This document shows positions 1 through 9,770 of a DNA stretch of 64,000 bases, piece after piece (the stretch's first letter is position 1; each line of letters begins with the position of its first letter). The stretch spans positions 1-64,000 of the forward strand of contig NZ_JAPYZZ010000018.1 in assembly GCF_027460065.1 (NCBI RefSeq), written 5' to 3'. The notes under the pieces were generated by a model. It did no database searches and was not told the DNA's origin. It worked only from the letters and a program-made list of their open reading frames with translations. The DNA is from Martinezella rhizogenes. Lineage in GTDB: Bacteria; Pseudomonadota; Alphaproteobacteria; Rhizobiales; Rhizobiaceae. A program made the position numbers and the translations under genes.

Positions 1-73
1 TCTGGGTTGCGGCGTCGAAAAGATCGAGATGTGCTTTTGCAACGTCGCATCCGATGTAAACAGGGTGTACCAT
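1..73 (-). CDS. IS110-family transposase, N-terminal fragment
   Basis: Only the first 24 codons lie in the window; the gene continues beyond the left edge. Read on the minus strand from an ATG at 73, the peptide begins MVHPVYIGCDVAKAHLDLFD. This is the typical opening of IS110/IS1111 recombinases: the hydrophobic strand followed by G-x-D-V-A-K carries the first catalytic Asp of the DEDD (RuvC-like) domain. These enzymes excise a circular intermediate and reinsert it. Whether the rest of the gene is intact cannot be seen. The family call is by motif recognition. Confidence 0.75.
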   Translation of the reverse strand, partial: MVHPVYIGCDVAKAHLDLFDAATQ

Positions 74-242
74 GGCAAGCCTCATCCTGTGCTACGAGGT
101 CCGCGCTCACGGCCTCTGTCAACTGTTCAGGTTGGGATTATCAAGAGCGGGCGGAGGCCAAAGCCAGCAAACGGTCTCAATCGACCAGGACCCCGACGGC
201 CTTCCGCCCGCAACCCTTATACCATAACTCCAATACACAGGA
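74..242 (-). mobile_element. Non-coding end of the IS110-type element (candidate bridge-RNA region)
   Basis: This stretch lies directly upstream of the transposase start and carries no convincing gene. IS110-group elements have a long non-coding end upstream of the recombinase gene, and in IS621 this end encodes the bridge RNA that pairs with donor and target DNA. The outer limit is inferred from where a chromosomal palindromic repeat arm starts (about 240). I could not fold the RNA or define the exact end, and no terminal inverted repeats are visible, as expected for the family. Confidence 0.45.
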
Positions 243-265
243 CCCCGGAACTAGTCCGGGGTGAC
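240..265. repeat. Half of an intergenic palindromic repeat beside the IS end
   Basis: The sequence contains CCCCGGA-ACTAG-TCCGGGG followed by GTGAC. It closely resembles the right arm of the complete palindromic repeat at 24860-24970, which also ends TCCGGGGTGAC. No matching left arm is present in the window; it would be expected beyond the transposase if the IS had split the repeat. Confidence 0.55.
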
Positions 266-334
266 GTTGAGCGGATGCGGCTGCACCGCAAACCTCCCCG
301 TCACCGGCTCTGCGATCAAGCCGTGCCTTGGCCC

Positions 335-790
335 TTAAAGCGCCTTCTCCATGAACAGGCTGAGCGGATCGGGCTTATAGGGCGCAAAGGCCTCGATCTC
401 CACAAACCCCGCCTTGCGATATAGACCGATCGCCTCCGGCTGGCTGATGCCGGTTTCAAGCCGGATGGCGGAAAGACCAAGTTCCGCGCCGCGCGCAACA
501 AGCGTATCCATGATGAGCTTGCCGATCCGCAATCCCCGCGCCTCGGGATCAACGAACATGCGCTTCACCTCCGCCGTGCCGTCACCCGCCTCCACCAGCG
601 CACCGCAGCCGACGACGTGGCCGTCATGCCGGGCGACAAAAAACGAAACATTGTCCTTCTCTAGCGCGCCGATATCGACCAGGTGATTGCTCTCGGCGGG
701 GTAAAGCGAGGCCATATAGGCGTTGGAGAGATCGATGAGGCGCAGAACGGCTTCCTGGCGCGGCGTTTCAAGCTTGATTTCGGTTGCCAA
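335..790 (-). CDS. GNAT family N-acetyltransferase
   Basis: The protein has 151 residues, normal for a single GNAT domain. The acetyl-CoA pyrophosphate-binding signature is visible as RGLRIG (residues 85-90) after the strand VKRMFVDPEARG, and the C-terminal YRKAGFVEIEAF is the usual motif B region. It transfers an acetyl group from acetyl-CoA to an amine; the substrate cannot be told from sequence. It stands alone on the minus strand, divergent from the next gene, so there is no operon context. Confidence 0.85.
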   Translation of the reverse strand: MATEIKLETPRQEAVLRLIDLSNAYMASLYPAESNHLVDIGALEKDNVSFFVARHDGHVVGCGALVEAGDGTAEVKRMFVDPEARGLRIGKLIMDTLVARGAELGLSAIRLETGISQPEAIGLYRKAGFVEIEAFAPYKPDPLSLFMEKAL

Positions 791-896
791 TGCGATGCCT
801 GCTTTCTTTCAAAAAATGCGTATTTCGTCGTAATGTCACTGCAATCGGGATAGATGAGTTTCTAGAGCATTATTCCCGACAGAGGCAACACACCCC

Positions 897-1316
897 ATGA
901 AAACAGCCCTCGTTCTCATGACCTTCCTTGGCTGCGATGACAGCGCCACCGATTGCCATTACCTCGCCACTTCGCAGCAGCGCTGGACGAGCATAGAACT
1001 GTGCGACGCCGTGTCGGAAAAGGAGCTGGAACGCTTCGCCAACGCCTCCTATCCGGTCGTGGTGGCCGTGTGCCAGACACCGGGCGAGCAGACCCCGCAG
1101 ACGGCCGGCACGCAGCCCCCTGCTGCCGCAGCAGCCGATGCACAGCAGGCAACGGCAGAGGTGACGCCGAAGGAAGAGGAAAGCCTCACAAAACAGGCGA
1201 TCGGCCGCGTCAGCCGCATCCTTCCTTCCACCGAGGGCATAAAGCATTTCCTGGGGACGCCGGTGAGGATGGTCGAGAACAGCTATTCGTGGATTGCCAA
1301 GCGATTCGATAAGTGA
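897..1316 (+). CDS. Hypothetical protein with Ala/Pro/Gln-rich linker
   Basis: I do not recognise a named domain in these 139 residues. The first 60 or so are compact and hold four cysteines (13, 20, 41 and 60). A low-complexity Ala/Gln/Pro/Thr stretch spans about residues 62-90, and a basic C-terminal helix follows. There is no clear signal peptide. A GAGG lies 11 nt before the ATG. The gene is followed directly by a large palindromic repeat that may end its transcript. Confidence 0.6.
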   Translation: MKTALVLMTFLGCDDSATDCHYLATSQQRWTSIELCDAVSEKELERFANASYPVVVAVCQTPGEQTPQTAGTQPPAAAAADAQQATAEVTPKEEESLTKQAIGRVSRILPSTEGIKHFLGTPVRMVENSYSWIAKRFDK

Positions 1317-1337
1317 TTGCGGGCAACCAATCTTCCC

Positions 1338-1455
1338 TCATTCCTGTGCTTGTCACAGGAATCCAGTCGACGCGCGTCTGCGCGGCAGGGAGAGTCCTTC
1401 CAGCCCAAGGACTTGGGCTGGAAGGACTCTCCCTGTGACGAGCACAGGGATGAGG
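1338..1455. repeat. Intergenic palindromic repeat, family 1 copy
   Basis: The outer arms (TCATTCCTGTGCTTGTCAC and, inverted, near 1430-1455) enclose a GCGCGTCTGCGC core and a second perfect inverted repeat, GAGAGTCCTTCCAGCCCAAG with its complement, at about 1389-1430. The same architecture recurs at 11280-11396 and 24860-24970. A run of nine C lies just outside the right arm (1466-1474). It could fold into a double hairpin in RNA and act as a transcript end for the gene at 897. Confidence 0.8.
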
Positions 1456-1526
1456 ATGAGAGGATCCCCCCCCCGGGAAAATTATGACACCCATGCGATT
1501 TGTAGCAGCCGAAAATTAACCCGACC

Positions 1527-2663
1527 TCACGCCGCCTCAACCGAAAGCGCTTCCGCATAATACCGCGCCTTCTGGCGCTCTTCCGCAATGGACAGCTTGC
1601 GCACAGCATGCAGCAGTTCGAAAAGCGTTTCGGAACCGCTCACGTCACGGAAATGCGCCAGCAATTCGGCCGAGACGGAAGCCGCGGCCTCCGAAAGCTG
1701 CGAGCGGGCGGCGCGGCGCCACATCAGCGTCGCCTCGATGAAGACATCGACGACATCACCCAAAAGACCGATCGACTGGAACAGGGCCTTCAGCGCATGC
1801 GGCCGCCCGGTTGCCAGAATGGCGCGCACCTTGCGATCATCGAGACCGGAGAGATTGACCATCGCCGCCGTGAAGAACTCCAGCCGACCCGAACAGACGG
1901 CATGGATGAGCAGCGCCGGCGTCAGTTCCAGCCGCTGGCGAAGATGCTCCACCAGCGCCGGCAGTTCCGGTGAAGAAACACCGGCAGCGATGAGAATGGT
2001 GGCGGAATCTTCCGCTTCCCGGAAAAGACTGTCGGCGCGGTTACGGGCAATCATCGCATGAACCAGCGCAGAGCCCGCCAGCGCCTCGCTGATGCGGCCC
2101 ATCAACAGGTGGCGCGCGTCGGCAGGCAGCGCCTCACGGCGAAGCAGAAGGTCGCGAATATCGGCATCCGAACCGTGACGCTCGGCAATGCGCCGCAGCG
2201 AAAACGGCGTGATGAAAGCATCGTCATTTTCAAGCAGGATGAGAGTTTCCGGCAGATCCCCGACTTCGGCGAGTGCGGCGCAGACACCGCGCGGCAGGCC
2301 CGGCCTTGCGGCGATGAGGGAGCGCGTCAGGCTTTCGCCGCGCCCGGCGAGATCAACCAGATCGGCCTCACCGAGAACCGGCGAACGGGCAATCACCGTG
2401 CAGGCGATTTCCGGCTGGTCTTCGGCAAGCGAAACGAGAATGGCGCGCGGCGCATCGTCGGCATCCGCCAGCGCCTCGGCAAGTGCCAGCCGCACACGCG
2501 GTGAAGGATCATCCAGCAGATAGGTCATCGCCATATAGGCGGCATCGCGGTTCTCCCGCGCCATGCCGGCCTGCAGATAGGCACGGCCGAGCGCATTGGC
2601 GGCTTTTGCCCGCTCGCCCGATCCGGCCTTTTCAGACCAGCGAAGAAATGCCTGTACGATCAC
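1527..2663 (-). CDS. DUF2336 domain-containing protein
   Basis: This is a long all-helical protein (378 residues from the start chosen) with HEAT-like repeats such as SPRVRLALAEALAD and a C-terminal helical bundle, matching DUF2336 proteins that are widespread in Alphaproteobacteria and have no settled function. I chose the GTG at 2663, which has GAGG five bases upstream. An in-frame ATG at 2681 lacks a ribosome binding site. It is a single gene with no operon partners. The family call is from overall character rather than a catalytic motif. Confidence 0.75.
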   Translation of the reverse strand: MIVQAFLRWSEKAGSGERAKAANALGRAYLQAGMARENRDAAYMAMTYLLDDPSPRVRLALAEALADADDAPRAILVSLAEDQPEIACTVIARSPVLGEADLVDLAGRGESLTRSLIAARPGLPRGVCAALAEVGDLPETLILLENDDAFITPFSLRRIAERHGSDADIRDLLLRREALPADARHLLMGRISEALAGSALVHAMIARNRADSLFREAEDSATILIAAGVSSPELPALVEHLRQRLELTPALLIHAVCSGRLEFFTAAMVNLSGLDDRKVRAILATGRPHALKALFQSIGLLGDVVDVFIEATLMWRRAARSQLSEAAASVSAELLAHFRDVSGSETLFELLHAVRKLSIAEERQKARYYAEALSVEAA

Positions 2664-2786
2664 ATGAGCCTCGAAACACATTCATACAATGGATGACGGC
2701 ATCATTGCCGCCACCATGTATAAAACTCTAGGCGCAAATGGTTTACGTTTGGTTCACCATAAAATTTAACCCTTGCCGGCGAAGGA

Positions 2787-3403
2787 TTATACTGATGGTG
2801 CAGCAGAGGGACGCTGCAGCTGGAATACATCGCTGCCGCCATCGCAGTAATCCATATAGCCCATGCGCGCCACGGGACGCGCAAGCCCCATGTCGATGCG
2901 ACCATCACGGATGATCGTCTCATCGATATGGATCGCCATGACCTGCCCGATCACCATCCACGATTCGGTCGGTTTGCCGTCGATATCGGTGAGCTGCTGG
3001 ATCTGCGTTACACGGCACTCCAGAACCGCCAGTGCCTCACGCACGAAGGGTGCATCAACCACCCTCCCGTCAACGGCGGTGAGACCGGCAAGGGCGAATT
3101 CATCGACATCATAAGCGACCGGCGCGGAAGAGGCATTCATACGGTCGACCAGATGGCGGCTGACGAGATTGGCGGTGAAAACGCCGGTTTCCTCGACGTT
3201 GCGCAGGCTGTCTTTCCTGCCGCTCGAGGAAAACATGACGAGCTTCGGCCGGTCCGAAATCGCGTTGAAGAAGGAATAGGGCGAGAGGTTCAAGACGCCC
3301 TCCCTGCCCTTCGAGCCGATCCAGCCGATCGGCCGTGGCGCGACGATCGCCTTGAACGGATCATGCGGCAGGCCGTGCTGGTTGGTGTCGGTCGTGTAGA
3401 ACA

Positions 3404-3404
<1 letters not shown>
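2787..3404 (-). CDS. Flavin reductase family protein (FMN-binding split barrel)
   Basis: The 205-residue protein opens MFYTTDTNQHGL and has the split-barrel signature PRPIGWIGSKG followed by LSPYSFFNAISD, which holds the flavin phosphate in the flavin reductase/DUF447-like family. It probably reduces or binds FMN in the cytoplasm. Its ATG overlaps the stop of the upstream nitroreductase as TGATG, so the two are translationally coupled and probably act on related redox chemistry. An open frame continues further upstream, but only inside the neighbouring gene, so the start at 3404 is preferred. Confidence 0.85.
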
Positions 3405-4009
<605 letters not shown>

Positions 4010-4094
4010 TCATCGAGAAACTAGGGCCTTGAAATAGCCACGGCATTGGTTTTGAAGTGATCCGGGAAAATCAAGAAGTCAATCGGTATCGAAA

Positions 4095-5075
4095 ATGTCG
4101 GCAATCAAAATCGCGGCACGTCTGGTCATTGCGTTCGCCGCGATCGGCGTTTTATCGCAGGTAGCCTTGTCGCAGGACGCCTTTAAAGACTTCAAGCAGC
4201 TCGGCGGCACGCCGAAAATGCCGAAACTCAACGCTTTCACTGCCCCCTCCGCTCCCAATGCCCCGACAAGCACCGCCCGCGACATCGCGATGGAAGCGAA
4301 GTTGACGAGCGAAGGCGAAGCGGTGAAGGAAGGCCTTTCATGGCGTGTCTTCAGCCCCATTCCCGGCACTGACGGCAAGCTGCCGATGCTGGCAAGCTCC
4401 GAGGGCGGTTCGGCGCAGTTCCATCTCGTGCCCGGCGAATATTTCGTCAACGTCGCCTTCGGCCGGGCGGGCGTCACCAAGAAGCTCAACGTGCCGGCCT
4501 CCGGCAATGTCCAGAAACAGGTGCTGATCCTCGATGCCGGCGGCTTCGTGCTGAACGCCGTTGCAGGCTCCGACAAGCAGATTTCCGGCAACCAGCTGAA
4601 ATTCTCCGTCTATTCCTCCGACGCCCGTCCGGATGGCGAACGCGGCCTCGTGATGGCCGATATCAAGCCCAACACCATCGTGCGGCTGAATGCCGGCACC
4701 TATCATGTGGTTTCCGAATATGGCAACGTCAACGCGGTGGTGCGCGCCGATATCCAGGTCGAAGCCGGCAAGCTGACCGAAGCGACGCTGCAGCATCAGG
4801 CAGCACAGATCACTCTCAAGCTCGTGTCCGAAGCGGGTGGTGAGGCCATTGCCGATACGGCCTGGTCGGTGCTGAACGGCGGCGGCGACGTGGTCAATGA
4901 AAGCGTCAGTGCCTTCTCCACCATGGTGCTTGCGGAAGGCGAATATACCGCCATCGCCCGCAACAAGGACAAGGTCTACCAGCGCAACTTCAAGGTCACG
5001 TCCGGCCGGGATTCGGATGTGGAAGTGCTGATGAAGGACCAGGCGCCGGAAGACATGACCGGGGATTTTGAATAG
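4095..5075 (+). CDS. Secreted hypothetical protein with beta-rich repeats
   Basis: A signal peptide is clear (charged start, then a hydrophobic stretch ending near ALSQ at about residue 27). The remaining 300 residues are beta-rich with three similar segments of the type PGEYFVNVAFG, AGTYHVVSEYG and EGEYTAIARN, which look like repeated carboxypeptidase-regulatory or Ig-like modules. It ends in an acidic tail. It is probably periplasmic. No enzyme motif is seen and it stands alone between two divergent or convergent neighbours. Confidence 0.7.
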   Translation: MSAIKIAARLVIAFAAIGVLSQVALSQDAFKDFKQLGGTPKMPKLNAFTAPSAPNAPTSTARDIAMEAKLTSEGEAVKEGLSWRVFSPIPGTDGKLPMLASSEGGSAQFHLVPGEYFVNVAFGRAGVTKKLNVPASGNVQKQVLILDAGGFVLNAVAGSDKQISGNQLKFSVYSSDARPDGERGLVMADIKPNTIVRLNAGTYHVVSEYGNVNAVVRADIQVEAGKLTEATLQHQAAQITLKLVSEAGGEAIADTAWSVLNGGGDVVNESVSAFSTMVLAEGEYTAIARNKDKVYQRNFKVTSGRDSDVEVLMKDQAPEDMTGDFE

Positions 5076-5143
5076 GTTTCGCCACTCTTGAAATCATCCT
5101 CGGCCTTGAGGATGGTGACTCTCTGCCTTACGCGCGACGTCAT

Positions 5144-5229
5144 CCTTGGGCTTGTCCCAAGGATCTAAACACGTCCAATTCAATCGAGACGTTGCAGATG
5201 CTCGGGACAAGCCCGAGCATGACGGAAGA
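5144..5229. repeat. Intergenic palindromic repeat, family 2 copy
   Basis: The sequence CGTCATCCTTGGGCTTGTCC is followed by a conserved centre with TCAATCGAGACG and by GCTCGGGACAAGCCCGAGC then ATGACG. Each side is its own hairpin. A second copy with the same centre lies at 15952-16041. Confidence 0.8.
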
Positions 5230-5244
5230 GAGCTTTGCCCGCAA

Positions 5245-5271
5245 ACAAAACGGCCCCCGAAGGGGCCGTAA
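5245..5271 (-). terminator. Rho-independent terminator of thrS
   Basis: On the minus strand ACGGCCCC-TTC-GGGGGCCGT is followed by TTTTGTTT, six to thirty bases past the thrS stop. Confidence 0.85.
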
Positions 5272-5277
5272 CTGTTA

Positions 5278-7281
5278 TCAGGCAACCTGCTTTTTCGCAG
5301 CAAGCTTGCGCTTGACATCCGGCGGCGTCGCCTCGTCCACGAGGCTTGCAATCGCTTCTTCGAGCGACATCGACGTCTGGTTCTGCGAACCGAGACGACG
5401 GATGTTGACGCTGCGCTCTTCCGCTTCCTTGCGGCCACAGACGATGATGACCGGAACCTTGGTCACCGAATGTTCGCGGACCTTGTAGTTGATCTTCTCG
5501 TTGCGGAAGTCGGTTTCCACCGCCATGCCCGCCTCGCGCAGCGCTTCGGCAACCTCGCGGCCGTAGTCATCCGCATCCGAGGTGATGGTGGCGACAACCA
5601 CCTGAAGCGGCGCGAACCACAGCGGCATATGGCCGGCGAAGTTCTCGATCAGGATACCGAGGAAGCGCTCCATGGAGCCGCAGATGGCGCGATGGATCAT
5701 CACCGGCTGCGTCTTTTCCGAATTCTGGTCGATATAGAAGGCGCCAAAACGTTCCGGCAGGTTGAAGTCCACCTGCGTCGTGCCGCACTGCCATTCACGG
5801 CCGATGGCGTCCTTCAGCGTATATTCGAACTTCGGCCCGTAGAACGCACCCTCGCCCGGCAGGATACCGGTCTTGATGCGGCCTTCGGACTGTTCCTCGA
5901 TGGTATCAAGAACCTCCAGCATCACGCTTTCGGCGCGATCCCACAGATCGTCGGAACCGACGCGCTTTTCCGGGCGCGTGGAGAGTTTGACGACGACTTC
6001 GCTGAAGCCGAAATCCTCATAGACCGAGAGGATCAGATCGTTGATGCGCAGGCATTCCGCCGCCATCTGCTCTTCCGTGCAGAAGACATGCGCATCGTCC
6101 TGCGTAAAGCCGCGAACGCGCATCAGGCCGTGCAGCGCACCCGATGCCTCATAACGATGCACGTTGCCGAATTCTGCAAGACGCACCGGCATTTCGCGGT
6201 AAGACTTCAAGCCATGCTTGAAGATCTGCACGTGGCCGGGGCAGTTCATCGGCTTGAGCGCAAACACACGCTGATCGGCTTCCTCGTCATCGGGATGGGT
6301 AAAGGCATGGGCGGATTTCACCGCGAACATGTTTTCCTGATACCAGCCCCAGTGACCGGAGGTTTCCCACAGCGATTTGTCCAGCACCTGCGGCGCGTTG
6401 ACTTCCTGATAGGTATTGGCGAGCCGGCGGCGCATATAGGCCGTCAGCGTCTGGAACATGCGCCAGCCCTTGCCGTGCCAAAACACGACGCCCGGACCTT
6501 CTTCCTGGAAATGGAACAGGTCCATTTCACGGCCGAGGCGGCGATGGTCGCGCTTTTCAGCTTCGGCGAGAATATGGAGATAATTGTCCAGCTCTTCCTG
6601 CGTTGCCCAGGCGGTGCCGTAAATGCGCGACAGCATCGCATTGTTGCTGTCACCACGCCAGTAAGCGCCAGCCACCTTCATCAGCTTGAAGGCCGTGCCG
6701 ATCTGGCCCGTGGAGGCCATATGCGGGCCACGGCAAAGATCGAACCAGTCGCCCTGATAATAGATCTTCAGGTCCTGACCTTCCGGGATCGCGTCCACGA
6801 GTTCGACCTTGTAGTTCTCGCCCTTGGCGGCGAAAACTTGCCTGGCCTTTTCGCGCGACCAGATTTCGCGGGTAAACGGCTTGTTGCGCTGAATGATTTC
6901 CTTCATCCGCTTTTCGATCTTCGGCAGATCTTCCGGCGTGAAGGGTTCGTTCTTGGCGAAGTCGTAATAAAAGCCGTTCTCGATGACGGGACCGATCGTC
7001 ACCTGCGTACCGGGCCACAGTTCCTGCACGGCTTCCGCCATGACGTGAGCGGCATCGTGGCGGATGAGCTCCAGCGCACGGCCGTCTTCACGCGTGACGA
7101 TCTCTATTTTGCCATCGGTGATGGTCTCGGACAAATCGCGCACGGTGCCGTCAAGCGCAATGGCGACGGCCTTCTTGGCAAGCGATTTGGAGATGGATTC
7201 GGCGACCTCACGGCCGGTCGTGCCGGCGGGGTAGCTGCGCACGGATCCATCGGGAAATGTAAGGGAAATGGCTTCAGACAT
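5278..7281 (-). CDS. thrS: Threonine--tRNA ligase
   Basis: This is a full-length class II enzyme (667 residues) charging tRNA-Thr with threonine in the cytoplasm. An N-terminal TGS domain (about 1-65) precedes the editing domain with [11 protein letters not shown] (the HxxxH metal or editing motif). The catalytic core shows the zinc-site NCPGH, the motif 2 loop [18 protein letters not shown] and the motif 3 end [18 protein letters not shown]. The C-terminal anticodon-binding domain contains the typical [12 protein letters not shown]. It is transcribed alone with its own terminator. The same coding strand produces a long antisense open frame that is not a gene. Confidence 0.98.
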   Translation of the reverse strand: MSEAISLTFPDGSVRSYPAGTTGREVAESISKSLAKKAVAIALDGTVRDLSETITDGKIEIVTREDGRALELIRHDAAHVMAEAVQELWPGTQVTIGPVIENGFYYDFAKNEPFTPEDLPKIEKRMKEIIQRNKPFTREIWSREKARQVFAAKGENYKVELVDAIPEGQDLKIYYQGDWFDLCRGPHMASTGQIGTAFKLMKVAGAYWRGDSNNAMLSRIYGTAWATQEELDNYLHILAEAEKRDHRRLGREMDLFHFQEEGPGVVFWHGKGWRMFQTLTAYMRRRLANTYQEVNAPQVLDKSLWETSGHWGWYQENMFAVKSAHAFTHPDDEEADQRVFALKPMNCPGHVQIFKHGLKSYREMPVRLAEFGNVHRYEASGALHGLMRVRGFTQDDAHVFCTEEQMAAECLRINDLILSVYEDFGFSEVVVKLSTRPEKRVGSDDLWDRAESVMLEVLDTIEEQSEGRIKTGILPGEGAFYGPKFEYTLKDAIGREWQCGTTQVDFNLPERFGAFYIDQNSEKTQPVMIHRAICGSMERFLGILIENFAGHMPLWFAPLQVVVATITSDADDYGREVAEALREAGMAVETDFRNEKINYKVREHSVTKVPVIIVCGRKEAEERSVNIRRLGSQNQTSMSLEEAIASLVDEATPPDVKRKLAAKKQVA

Positions 7282-7407
7282 CGTCTCGTGCTCCTGTCCA
7301 GTCCCGCCAACGAATGCGGGTGGTGTTGGAATAATGATTTGCCCGCGACAAGCGGACAGGCAGGCTGATAAAGGCTTTTGCCATTGCAGTCAAAGGTGAA
7401 GGGCAGT

Positions 7408-7932
7408 TCAGCGAAGCATTTCCGCGAGACCATTGACCGTATTGGCGTTGCGGGTCGTGCCGATACCAAGCCTTTTGGTGGTCAGGACCGACAGCAGCCG
7501 GCTCTCGCTCGGTTTCCCCTGAAAATCGATCCACAGGTCACCGCCGACCACGGCAACCTCTTCCCGCTGACGGGACTTATCAAATAGTCCAAGAACGTTC
7601 CCGTCCAGCGGCTCCCGCATGACCCGAACGCAGACGTCAGGCGGATTGCCGTGCGGAAACGGGTTGTCCGCCGCCAGTTTCAGCCAGTCACTACCCGAAC
7701 GAACGAGAATATCGACATGTTTGCCGAAACGGGCCTCAAAGGCACGCTCCAGCCTGTCCTCAATCTCGCGAACAGGTACCGCCTCAGTGCGAAAAACCAG
7801 ATTTCCGGTCGCGACAAGTGTCCTGCATTCTGCAAATCCCAGCTCTTCCGCCAGCGCCCTGAGATCGGCCATGACGAGCCGCTTGCCGGGGCCAAGCACG
7901 ATGCTGTGCAGCAGGGCCACATAGTCATTCAT
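7408..7932 (-). CDS. DUF1697 domain-containing protein
   Basis: The 174-residue protein starts MNDYVALLHSIVLGPGKRL and contains TLVATGNLVF followed by FGKHVDILVRS and the C-terminal TTRNANTVNGLAEM, all standard for DUF1697, whose function is unknown. The ATG overlaps the yidD stop by four bases (ATGA), so it is translated from the yidD message. An in-frame upstream extension lies wholly inside yidD and is rejected. Confidence 0.85.
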   Translation of the reverse strand: MNDYVALLHSIVLGPGKRLVMADLRALAEELGFAECRTLVATGNLVFRTEAVPVREIEDRLERAFEARFGKHVDILVRSGSDWLKLAADNPFPHGNPPDVCVRVMREPLDGNVLGLFDKSRQREEVAVVGGDLWIDFQGKPSESRLLSVLTTKRLGIGTTRNANTVNGLAEMLR

Positions 7933-8288
7933 CGATGTCGGCTCCAGTAACGCCACGGCATCCACCAGCGTTTGCTGCCATCGAGTTCTTCCGGCACCGG
8001 GTCCAGCCCGCTGGTGCCGCCAGGGCCGCAACGCGCCACACGAAACAACGTCATCCAGCCGCCGGCCCACAGCCCGTGGCGGGCAATCGCCTCATAGCCA
8101 TATTCGGAACAGGTGGGGATGTGGCGGCAGGAATTGCCAACGAAGCCCGACAGCGTGAGCTGATACAGCCTGATAAAGCCGACGCCGAAAAGCCGTCCCG
8201 GTGTCCTGACGAAGCTGCCCGCCCAGTTGCGGGATCGCCCGGTTTTCACCGCTGTCTGCTGGTGCCGGCAGCCCGGTTCGCCGCACAT
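7929..8288 (-). CDS. yidD: Membrane protein insertion efficiency factor YidD
   Basis: The family signature is evident: LIRLYQLTLSGFVGN-type helix, then CRHIPTCSEYGYEAI (the CRFxPTCSxYA motif with its two cysteines) and WRVARCGPGG-like FRVARCGPGG. YidD assists the YidC insertase at the inner membrane. At 119 residues it has an N-terminal extension relative to the short family members. It sits between the Fe-S scaffold gene (3 bp gap) and the DUF1697 gene (4 bp overlap), rather than in the usual rpmH-rnpA-yidC cluster. Confidence 0.93.
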   Translation of the reverse strand: MCGEPGCRHQQTAVKTGRSRNWAGSFVRTPGRLFGVGFIRLYQLTLSGFVGNSCRHIPTCSEYGYEAIARHGLWAGGWMTLFRVARCGPGGTSGLDPVPEELDGSKRWWMPWRYWSRHR

Positions 8289-8291
8289 CGG

Positions 8292-8738
8292 CTAACCCGC
8301 AACGTTGAGAGCCGGCCGGCCTTCGATCTGGTCGAGCGCATCGACCACCGCCTCGAAGGTCAGCATGGTGGAAGCGTGACGCGCCTTGAAATCCCTGACC
8401 GGCAAAAGCACGCGCATATCCGCAAAACGGCCCGTCGGCCCTTCACCGTCCTGTTTCAGCATGGCGAGCATATCTTCCCGCGCCTGCCGGATTTCGCCGG
8501 TGGAAGCCCCGACAATGTGATGCGCCATGATGGAGGCCGAGGCCTGCCCCAGTGCGCATGCACGGACTTCATGCGAAAAAGCCGTCACGGTGCCGTCTTC
8601 GACCTTCAGATAGACCTTGAGTTTAGAGCCGCATAATCGCGAGTGTTTTTCAGCACTGGCATCGGCATCCTCGAGAATTCCCGTCAGTGGAATATTCCCG
8701 GCAAATTCAAGAATGCGATTATTGTAGATATCATCCAT
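8292..8738 (-). CDS. Iron-sulfur cluster assembly scaffold protein (NifU/IscU-like)
   Basis: The 148-residue protein matches the NifU N-terminal fold: start MDDIYNNRILEFAGN, then Cys36 in SRLCGSK and Cys61 in RACALGQAS. The third scaffold cysteine, expected near the end in an R-x-x-C context, is replaced in RHASTML. It is the first gene of a tight minus-strand unit with yidD and the DUF1697 gene and is divergent from folE. The missing ligand means it may use a different residue or act as a carrier rather than as a standard scaffold. Confidence 0.88.
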   Translation of the reverse strand: MDDIYNNRILEFAGNIPLTGILEDADASAEKHSRLCGSKLKVYLKVEDGTVTAFSHEVRACALGQASASIMAHHIVGASTGEIRQAREDMLAMLKQDGEGPTGRFADMRVLLPVRDFKARHASTMLTFEAVVDALDQIEGRPALNVAG

Positions 8739-9018
8739 CGAAAGTGTCCGGCGCGCTCAAAATGCCCAAAACGGGACAGGTCAGATTTTTCAAACACAGC
8801 GTTCGTCGCAGTGAAGCTTTCCTGCCCTTCATTCTCATTATATGCTAACGAGCTTTCTGGACATCAAGCCGTGATCAAATTAACGGCTCCGATACCGAAA
8901 AAACAGCATCGGCCTTGCCAAAATGCTGTAAAACAACCAGATAGCAGCAGCTGCGAACATGAGTTCGCGATGAAAAACGAATTCAGGTGCGGCCTTTACC
9001 CGCATCGGGAGAGACGGA

Positions 9019-9645
9019 ATGGATGCGATCGTGAAGAATTTCCCCGGCGCTGGCGCAAAACCAGACGTGGCCGAAGCTCGCCCAAGCCAGGCCGAAGCGG
9101 AAGAAGCCGTGCGCGTTCTCCTGCGCTGGGCAGGAGAAAATCCCGCCCGCGAAGGGCTTCTGGATACGCCCAAGCGCGTCGCCAAGGCCTATCGCGAGCT
9201 TTTTGCCGGTTATGAGCTGAATGTTCAGGACGTGCTTGGCACGACCTTCGAGGAAGTCGGCGGTTATGACGATGTAGTGCTGGTGCGCGACATCCCGTTC
9301 TTCTCCCATTGCGAGCACCATATGGTGCCGATCGTCGGCAAGGCGCATGTCGCCTATCTTCCGGCTGGCCGCGTGCTTGGCCTGTCGAAGATCGCCCGCG
9401 TCGTCGAAATCTTCGGCCGCCGCCTGCAGACGCAGGAAAACATGACGGCGCAGATCGCAAGATCGATCGAAGAAACGCTCAAACCGCGTGGCGTGGCCGT
9501 CATGATCGACGCCGAACATATGTGCATGTCCATGCGCGGCGTAAACAAGCAAGGGTCCACGACGCTGACCACCAGCTTCACCGGCACGTTCAAGAACGAC
9601 CCGGCCGAGCAGGTACGCTTCATGACCATGGTGCGGAACCGCTAA
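9019..9645 (+). CDS. folE: GTP cyclohydrolase I
   Basis: The 208-residue enzyme makes 7,8-dihydroneopterin triphosphate from GTP, the first step of folate and pterin synthesis. Zinc ligands are visible in SHCEHHMVP and [10 protein letters not shown], and GLSKIARVV with RLQTQENMT forms the substrate site. The length is normal. It is followed by hisI on the same strand, 125 bp downstream, with a small hairpin between them. Confidence 0.97.
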   Translation: MDAIVKNFPGAGAKPDVAEARPSQAEAEEAVRVLLRWAGENPAREGLLDTPKRVAKAYRELFAGYELNVQDVLGTTFEEVGGYDDVVLVRDIPFFSHCEHHMVPIVGKAHVAYLPAGRVLGLSKIARVVEIFGRRLQTQENMTAQIARSIEETLKPRGVAVMIDAEHMCMSMRGVNKQGSTTLTTSFTGTFKNDPAEQVRFMTMVRNR

Positions 9646-9667
9646 GCATCGGACCGGAAAGTGTAGC

Positions 9668-9687
9668 GCGGGTTTCCTGAAACCCGC
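9668..9687 (+). terminator. Hairpin between folE and hisI
   Basis: GCGGGTTT-CCTG-AAACCCGC is a perfect stem of eight pairs 22 bases past the folE stop. There is no clean T-run, so it may be a weak terminator or an mRNA-stabilising hairpin. Confidence 0.45.
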
Positions 9688-9770
9688 TGCTCAGACAAAT
9701 TTTGGAGTGGCGGACTGATTCTATTGTCTCCGCCGCTCTGAAACCTTCCGCTTTTCTCCCCGGGGTCGCC

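Noticed and set aside
5470..7368. 632-codon plus-strand open frame over thrS
   Set aside because: It is the exact antisense of thrS, shows no domain, and arises from the codon bias of a high-GC gene.
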